From Tetracladium setigerum (Eukaryota; Ascomycota; Leotiomycetes; Helotiales), in NCBI GenBank assembly GCA_031472005.1, contig PZJY01000010.1:1-64000 (forward strand): DNA of 64,000 nt, given 5' to 3'. How positions within the stretch are numbered: position 1 is the first letter of the stretch; every line of letters starts with the position of its first letter. The notes under the pieces were generated by a model, which searched no databases, had not been told where the DNA came from, and was given only the letters and a program-made list of their open reading frames with translations. Shown here one piece after another: positions 57,314 through 64,000 of the stretch. The translations under genes were made by a program, and so were the position numbers.

Positions 57314-57744
57314 TGCAATATAAACAAAGACTGATCAGAGTTAGGCTGTTCATACCCGTTCGATCGCGATGGGAAAAGAGCGGACAGCAGCGTCTCTCTG
57401 GTGTGTCACTGAAAGGGAATGATTATAGTGAGAATGGAATATAGCTGATTGATTGTTTTGAAGAAGCCTCCTTACCACAATTTGATGGCGGAAAGAGTTG
57501 AATGTCTGCAGGCCTTGGCACCCCGCGATTAGGCTAAAAGGACGGACCACCAAGGCGGGATTGATACCAGATTAGGTTAAGCTCCCTGATCTTGCGCAAG
57601 CGCCATTAGCCGCAGTAAGGGTTTACCTTACCTAAGCATGAGTGCGGATCGCTGCCGCCGTCAACTGACCAAAATCAAAGACCAAATAGTTCAGCCTCGG
57701 GCAAGCTTTCACATCGCAACTCCCAGATCAACAACTTCAACAGG
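57314..57744. promoter_or_regulatory. Divergent promoter region
   Basis: A 431-bp gap between two genes transcribed away from each other. It ends in a pyrimidine- and A-rich leader (CAACTTCAACAGG) before the ATG at 57745. No specific site was recognised. Confidence 0.4.
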
Positions 57745-59157
57745 ATGACGAACTCTCCCAGCGCGATCCCTGGCGCCTTCAACTTTCAGTCCGCCCAACG
57801 CGATGGCGGCTCTGTTCCTCGACTCTCCGGCGTCAAGTCGAATCTTTATCAGCCTCCGCGCACCCCCAGTGCATCGGCAGCATCCTCCCTCATCCTCACA
57901 CGATCCACCACCTCGGTCATCTCGATGAATACAAACCTGGGTAGTGCTGGATCAAGGCCGACAGCGAAGAAGCGAACTTTGAACGATTACAATGATGTGG
58001 AGGTGACCAAAGATGCATGGGAGGGGAGTAATATTTATGCACAAGACTGGGTTCCATCGCCAATGCCTCTGGTCAATACCAGATACCAGCTCGCAGGCGG
58101 AATGGACACACCGACTGCTATGAGTTCGCATGATGATGAGCGACCATATCCCGAGACTGGATACCGCAGGTCGTTGAGTGACATCGAGGAGCCCAAAGCT
58201 ACCATGACACGGAAGTCATCTAGCCAGAGCGAAGGGCCAAGCTACTTTGCTTTGGAGAGAGAGACAAATGGCAGAGGACGAGGATACCCCGATCAACGTG
58301 GTAACGGATGGAGCAGGGGCGCAATTTCCGTCGTTGGCGCTGTTGTGGTCAAGGCCATTGACTTTTGCAGAGCCGGCGCAACCTTATTCACTGGATTCAA
58401 GGCTGGAGGAGGACAGGCATACAAGGTCAACAATGATTTCGACTCTGTCGCGCGCTTCGAAGCAGTGGAGAATGAACAAAATTGGGAATCAGAGAAGCCA
58501 GTAGACTTTGACAGAGAGAGGGCGGGCACACCAGTTCCTGGAAGGTTCCCAGAGGAGGATTACATTCCGGATTACATGGACAACGCTCTGCCATATGAAT
58601 CGCCAGTCCGACCATCAAAGAGAAGGCAAGTTAGTGGAGGATTCCGGGACGAAGAGATTGCAAAGAATTGGGTCGTTGTTTCCAACTCGCCAGTTCGACC
58701 CCCACCAGCTTCCCCACAAGTTCGAGCCCTACCACGCCCTTCCATTCGCCCAAACTTCACCTCGAGACATTCAATAGTCCCAGCTAGGCCTGCATCTCGA
58801 GCTGGTCTCGGATCAACGGCAAGACGTTCTATCATTCCCCGCAGTTCCCATGCAGGCTCTCCTACGATGAATGCTCGTAGTAGTGCCTCCTACGCTTCCC
58901 CACGATCGCCAATACCTTCAAGTCGAATTCCTCGAGCAAGCCCGATGCGCGATACAAAGCGTGTGGTCGAAAGTCCAGTCGAAGTAGAAACCAGGCAATG
59001 GAAGGCTTTGAAGAGGCGGGAGGACAGAGAAGCGGATGAGAGTATTCGACGATTAGATGCTCAACTAAAGGCAATGATTCGAGAGGGCAAAGAAGCTTTG
59101 GGTACGAAGGTCGAGGTTCTGGATGATGAGGAGGATGATCCGAAGTCTATGTGGTAG
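57745..59157 (+). CDS. Conserved fungal protein of unknown function, Ser/Pro/Arg-rich
   Basis: An uninterrupted 470-codon frame without introns. Most of it is disordered, basic and rich in Ser, Pro and Arg, with many SP and RxxS sites that could be phosphorylated. One hydrophobic, Gly-rich segment (ISVVGAVVVKAIDFCRAGAT, residues about 193-215) is the most ordered-looking part. A KKR cluster (residue about 74) could be a nuclear signal. The C-terminus has a charged helix (RQWKALKRREDREADESIRR) followed by an acidic end DDEEDDP. I have seen similar proteins annotated only as hypothetical. It looks intact and evolves like a core gene, unlike the subtelomeric genes to its left. Confidence 0.8.
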   Translation: MTNSPSAIPGAFNFQSAQRDGGSVPRLSGVKSNLYQPPRTPSASAASSLILTRSTTSVISMNTNLGSAGSRPTAKKRTLNDYNDVEVTKDAWEGSNIYAQDWVPSPMPLVNTRYQLAGGMDTPTAMSSHDDERPYPETGYRRSLSDIEEPKATMTRKSSSQSEGPSYFALERETNGRGRGYPDQRGNGWSRGAISVVGAVVVKAIDFCRAGATLFTGFKAGGGQAYKVNNDFDSVARFEAVENEQNWESEKPVDFDRERAGTPVPGRFPEEDYIPDYMDNALPYESPVRPSKRRQVSGGFRDEEIAKNWVVVSNSPVRPPPASPQVRALPRPSIRPNFTSRHSIVPARPASRAGLGSTARRSIIPRSSHAGSPTMNARSSASYASPRSPIPSSRIPRASPMRDTKRVVESPVEVETRQWKALKRREDREADESIRRLDAQLKAMIREGKEALGTKVEVLDDEEDDPKSMW

Positions 59158-59428
59158 GCTTGATATGCGCTTTCTTTTATTTCTTCGAGTCTATATTCTG
59201 GACGGATTTTCACGGCGTTGGGAACGGTCTTGCGATACCTTTGCAGTCTTTCAGCGACGGCGTTTGTCGGGAGAAGCAGTCTTTACGTTTCCACAGTCAC
59301 GAATTGGGATTCTAGAATATTTTGCCTACAGTTGGCTTTCTTACATAGTTTATTGTAATGATAGAATAATTTCTATTCTGGTACGTCACAATTCTCCGTT
59401 CGTTCATCTATATTTGTCTATTTCACGC

Positions 59429-60549
59429 TCAGATTACCGACGGTCTCGCCAGCGAGACAATCTGCTCATACACACTAAACACGATACCACCGGAAAACAC
59501 CAACCTCGACAGCCTCATGGTGCTTCCTTTCCAGAATCCCGTCAGCCCAAATTCTTGCCAAACACCCCTCGCAGCCTCCATCGTACCAGCTCCTTTCGCA
59601 CTCTGCGTTCGGGTTTTAATCGTATCAAATGGCTGCGTGGCATACACCGTAACGATACCCGCAACTGCTCCTGTTCCAAACGTCGTCGCTGAATTCTGGG
59701 GAAGATTTCGCGATTTCGAAATCTCTTTGAGCTGATTGTAAGTGCCCATTCTGACACCCGAAGTTGCTGATTGTTTCATGGTGGTCGAGGCGAGGCCTTT
59801 GTAAAGCCCCGCAATGCCTTGTTCGCGAAGGATGATTGAGACAGCATTCATACTGCCGGTAAAACGTTTGGCTTTTTTGGAATCGTCGATACTGGACTAT
59901 GTGTTAGCATCACAACTTTCAGGGGCCATGGAACTTACAGAGCAGTTTTCAGTCGTTCCGTTGGGGTGACCGCAATCACACTTTCGACGCATCCAGCTGC
60001 CATTCCTGCTACGATGCCATTTCCAGCTGAGAGTTTCCCATTCGAATCGGCCAGTGCTGATTTGATGGTATCAAACGTTAGAAACCGTACACTGGCTTTG
60101 AATGCTGTTCCCTAAATCACGGGTTAACAAAAACAAAAACACGAAATTCAAACCACGTCTGACTTACAACTACCAAAGTCGAACATCCCGTATATAGAGC
60201 ACCAACGCCCTCATTTTTTACAATAGTTTGAAAAGTGCGAATGACTCCTTGGCTCACACCGTCTGAACGGAGTTGTGATCTGGTTTTCAAAAATTCGGTT
60301 GGATACTATTTCAACTTGTCAATAATTTGAAAGGCCATTATGAAGACTATATCTTACAGTAATTGCAGCTTCAACACCTCCAGCTACTCCTCCTGCTGTC
60401 AGCGATAAAAGAGGTGAAATTTGATGTGTTTTCTATTTATCGTCAGTCTGAATTCCATTTGGCATCCCACACTGCCTTACCTTTGCCGTGCTCAAGGTCC
60501 TCTCTTTCTCCACTCTAAGAGGGATTGGTACACTGATTAGCTGACTCAT
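59429..60549 (-). CDS. CTP1: Mitochondrial tricarboxylate (citrate) carrier
   Basis: Five exons (60549-60481, 60432-60358, 60305-60168, 60111-59939, 59891-59429), all in phase, give 305 residues, the standard carrier size. Three repeats of about 100 residues each carry the mitochondrial carrier signature: YPTEFLKTR, TPTERLKTAL and QPFDTIKTR. Six membrane spans are expected in the inner mitochondrial membrane. The close of the protein, RLVFSGGIVFSVYEQIV, and GVRMGTYNQLKE in repeat two fit the citrate/isocitrate exchanger family, which exports citrate in exchange for malate or another tricarboxylate. The substrate is inferred from family. It is divergent from the transcription factor gene, 361 bp away. 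Confidence 0.9.
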
Positions 60550-60910
60550 GATTTATTGTGAATGAATTTGACAATAGAATAAAATGTAAAGCATTCGTGA
60601 GCATTTCAATCACTTTCATGTTGATTTAGATCGCGTAGTCATGTGATAGATCCGGGCTGGGCCGCCAAGGTGAACGATTCATCTCCTCCCGCGGGAAGTT
60701 CAGTTGCCGCGGCTTCATCCTCTCCCTACCTAGGTAGTTCCCCACTTCCGTCGTAGGAGGCTTTTGACTTCTTTACAGCATTATTCTTGCGGGGAATGAG
60801 CTCTTCAATCTTCGCAACATCCATGGAGAGAACACATCCGTCTGTTCTCGTCCTTCCCCGACCTGATCCGAAGTGTACTGCACACCAATCACACCAGCCG
60901 CGGCATCATT
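60550..60910. promoter_or_regulatory. Divergent promoter of carrier and Zn2Cys6 factor genes
   Basis: A 361-bp gap between divergent start codons. It contains the perfect 12-bp palindrome CTACCTAGGTAG at about 60736-60747, which could be an operator for a dimeric regulator, possibly the neighbouring Zn2Cys6 factor. That link is a guess. Confidence 0.4.
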
Positions 60911-63598
60911 ATGGCGGATACAGATGGGGCTCAACAGCCTTCGAAAAAGAGGCGGGCGGCGAAAGCTTGCGAGTTTTGTCGCAAGAGGAAGATGAAATGT
61001 GATGATGAGAGACCGAGATGTACAAATTGCAAGTATGTGATTGATAGGCCTGCAGATATGAGTCCCTCTGTGCAGGGAAGAAATGCTTGTATCACTTTCA
61101 TGCTAATTGTCTGGTCCCAATCGCAGACTCTATGGGAAGGAGTGCCTTTATGTTGAATTAGCACGAAAAGACAGGTAATTAATCATCTCTTCACCTAGTA
61201 TTGGGTATCATTCGTTCCTTGTCCAGCAATCAAAGCAGGTTGCAGTTCAATACTCCCGGTGTTCTCAGGCCGAACATCGTCCCTGATCTATTTCATTCGC
61301 ATTTGCAGATATCTACATTTTCTTAATCTTTCGACCTGAGATATCATGGGAAGTTTTGACTTGACCGTCGTCCAGGCCCATGCTGCGAGAGCGACTTGCT
61401 TCATTAGAACAGCAGAACCGACAACTGCAAGCTCGCTTGAATACATCCCCCATTGAAGGATTTGCCGCCAGTGCAGAAGATTCAGGGCCTTCTTCAATTC
61501 CAGGAAATTCTCACGAAGAAACTGGGTCACCAGCTAGATCAACCACGACTTCCGTTCGAGAGGACACAACGGCCCCCACCCAACCTCTTCCATCAGCATC
61601 TGTACCTATAGGCTCGTTCAGTCAATCAAGTTATTATGGACGTACAAGCGCTCTTTTTGATGAAGAGCCATCGGATGGAAAGGGCCCGTGGGCAAACCGT
61701 CAAGCGGCAGAGTTCACAAGGCGACAGCTGATGGGCGAAGCAGCGCATCAACGACAGCTTGAAATGATCAACTACAATGCCGGAAAGCTTGATTTTGATG
61801 GAATAGATCCCGAGACGGGCAAGCATCTTCTAGATCTTCACTGGAATAGACAACACCATTCACATTTGATCACCTACCGACCAGCATTCATGCGAGACAT
61901 GGCCTGTCAAGGACCTTACTTCTCCAAGCTCCTGCTCAATGCGATTTATTTTGGGTCATGCAAGTTCTCTCCTCGAGACGAGCTTCGAGGGATTCACGTT
62001 CGTTTCAGAGAACGTGTGAGGGAGTTACTCGGTGGTGCTCTAGACAGAAGCGCCATCACGACAATTCAGGCCATGCTAGTAATGACCAATTCACTGTTCG
62101 CTCTTGGCGATGAACGAAGTGCTGCGTGGATATATGCAGGCATTGCCTTTCGCATGCTAATAGACCTCGGAGCTCATGTGGATGGCACGAACTCCAAAAC
62201 GACAGAGGAGGATCTGGAAATTCGGCGGCGGGTGTTCTGGGGCGCATTTGGTACGTCTAGTCTACCTTACCCTCCATAGTATATGGAGCTAACATTGGTA
62301 CAGTTGTTGATAAAATTCAGTCATTGTACCAAGGAAGACCTGTTAGCATTCAGGACGCAGACATTCGAGTTCCCATACTATTTCAAGATCAATACGAAGA
62401 GCTCGAACACTGGACTCCTTTCGCATACCCAGATACTGCGAGCTATTCAGGATCTCCAGCTTATAGCGTCTCTACATTTACTGAATTGTGTAAACTCAGC
62501 GTTATCATGAATGCGATCTTGAATAATGTGTATGGGGTGAAGAGTTCAAAACGCTCGCCGCAAAATTTGACGGAGGACCTCGAAGGAATGCAAAAAGATC
62601 TTGAAAGCTGGAAGGCTGCACTGCCAGGCCATCTGGCATTTGATCCCTCTTTGGCAAACAGCAGAAATGTACCACCACCCCATGTTTTATCTCTACAGTG
62701 AGTTTCCCAACTCCGGCTGCCTGCACACACTGACGCTTGCCAGCGCCATGTATAATGTTCTTCTGATTCTGCTGCATCGACCATTCGTTTCAGAGGGCCA
62801 CCTTCATTCGATGTCACCGTCAATTGCCTCGAACTCCTTTTCTGCCTGCTCACAGGCCGCAACAAGAACTGTTCAATTACTTCGAGTATACCAAAAGACC
62901 TTTTCCATCAGACATGCACCATATCTTATCGCGTACGCAACTTACGTTGCAAGTACCATCCACGTCAGAATCGCTGCGCAGCTGGGACCGGGCTCAGATG
63001 CATATAATTCATTGAGGACATGTTGTTCGGTTTTTGCAAAGAACCAGGACACAAATTGGGTAGGTCTCTAATGCGGGAATAGTACATGTTGTAACTGACA
63101 ATACTTTTAGGCAGCAAGACGAGCTCAAACCGTCATACTCAACCTTATGAAGAAGATGAATATTGAGCTTGATGTGCGGGAGGAACCTACACCAGATTCT
63201 CGAGACTGGGGGGATGCAAATCACAACATCCAGGAGCTTGATGAGGTTTCTATGCATTTAAGCTCGGACAATCCAAAGTCGCAGCCATCCTCCTATGACT
63301 CGGTTGTTAACCTTGATATGGACGCGATCATTCAGAGTTTCTTTAATGAGCAGCAGGCCGCGCATTCTAATGATATTTCTATTCAAGAGTCGCAACGTCC
63401 ACATGCTCCGAGCTTGTTGCCCAGTTTCCAACCGCAAGTCCCGGGGATGGCTACGGGGGATGGGGCATGTTTGATCTTACAGGCGATGAATCTTTTGATG
63501 ATACGCTTTTTGGTATGCCGTCAGCCTCTATTTTCATGACCGAAAGCTGACAACAATTAGGATTCAACAGCGCAGCATTGGACGGTACTTGGCAGTGA
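60911..63598 (+). CDS. Zn(II)2Cys6 fungal transcription factor
   Basis: Seven exons (60911-61032, 61127-61174, 61376-62250, 62304-62697, 62744-63059, 63111-63512, 63561-63598). The zinc cluster CX2CX6CX6CX2CX6C begins at residue 20 (CEFCRKRKMKC) and is split by intron 1 before its last Cys. A basic nuclear signal KKRRAAK precedes it, and a coiled coil (LRERLASLEQQNRQLQARL) for dimerisation follows. The fungal-specific regulatory domain covers about residues 170-480 with HLLDLHWNRQHHSHLITYRP and YNVLLILLHRPFVSEGHLHS. The end is acidic and aromatic (WGMFDLTGDESFDDTLFG), likely the activation domain. That end lies one base out of frame with the preceding part; one G added to the run at 63455-63460 gives 731 residues. 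It resembles NirA-like regulators; the target genes are unknown. Confidence 0.88.
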
Positions 63599-64000
63599 GG
63601 GTTGATAATCGGGTTTTGAAGTCCAGAAAAGCTCGGACCGGGAAGAATACATCATATGCCGACTCATTTTTCGGAAGTTCTCAGCGGTTTGTGGTTTTGT
63701 TTCCGCGGCACAAAAGTTCCCGTGGAACTCGAATCGATCCACAACAATATCCCCAAGCAAACGTCAACAAACACCCTGTTCACATACAATGCTACCTCTC
63801 CGTGGTAGAATAGTAAAATTGTTGCCACTCTTCCTTTCCCACGCGAGGGCTTGCCCACTTTTCAGCGACAATCCCCGTGGATATAGATAGCCAGTGCTTA
63901 GCACAGCAGCAGAAACTAGTTGTACTTTGTCAAGACTTCCAAGCACAATACTTCCTTCTTGAATTGTTATTTCTATGTCTCTCAAAGCCTTAAGAGCCGC
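63599..64000. other. 3' flank, nothing recognised
   Basis: Downstream sequence of the transcription factor gene up to the window edge. No feature was seen. Confidence 0.6.

Overview
The window is a chromosome end of a filamentous ascomycete (Pezizomycotina). It opens with about 112 bp of CCCTAA telomere repeat, C-rich strand first, so base 1 is the telomeric side. The fungal assignment rests on short GT-AG introns with CTAAC-like branch sites, HET-domain and NACHT proteins, a Zn2Cys6 regulator, a chromodomain Ty3/Gypsy element, and AT-rich CpA-depleted tracts typical of repeat-induced point mutation (RIP). A helotialean (Leotiomycetes) host is a guess from gene content only.

Layout. 113-2977 is an AT-rich, RIP-degraded remnant whose minus strand still reads like part of a telomere-linked helicase/OrsD-type protein. 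2978-10075 is a very young Ty3/Gypsy chromovirus with identical 476-bp LTRs and a 5-bp target duplication. It codes on the minus strand. Its gag-protease and pol lie in one frame split by a single TGA followed by CTA, and an antisense ORF with perfect Zn2Cys6 spacing overlaps the pol 3' end. 10081-10866 holds relics of an older related LTR element. 11627-31200 has a secreted Ser/Thr-rich protein with duplicated two-exon modules, a HET protein, a CorA-like membrane protein, a secreted carboxylesterase, a short-chain dehydrogenase, an SDR fragment and a dead glutathione S-transferase gene. 31506-32079 is another repeat island (solo LTR and two copies of a 58-bp dispersed repeat). 32131-40498 carries a large NACHT (STAND/NLR) gene and a Gln/Pro-rich protein. 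42352-48475 mixes HET and AAA-ATPase pseudogenes with a small secreted cysteine-rich protein. From 49332 on the region becomes more ordinary: a P450 and a LaeA-like methyltransferase in divergent orientation, another HET gene, two conserved proteins without known function, a mitochondrial tricarboxylate carrier and a Zn2Cys6 transcription factor.

Two themes tie it together. First, nonself-recognition genes (HET, NACHT) are concentrated here, both intact and decayed, as is usual for subtelomeres. Second, about ten gene models are broken by single missing bases, and several of these sites lie in or next to homopolymer runs. Restoring one base at each site gives full-length models with consistent splice phase, which points to homopolymer undercalling in the assembly rather than real gene death. 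By contrast the GST, AAA-ATPase, TLH-like and 47.6-kb HET loci carry stop codons or gross damage and look like true pseudogenes.
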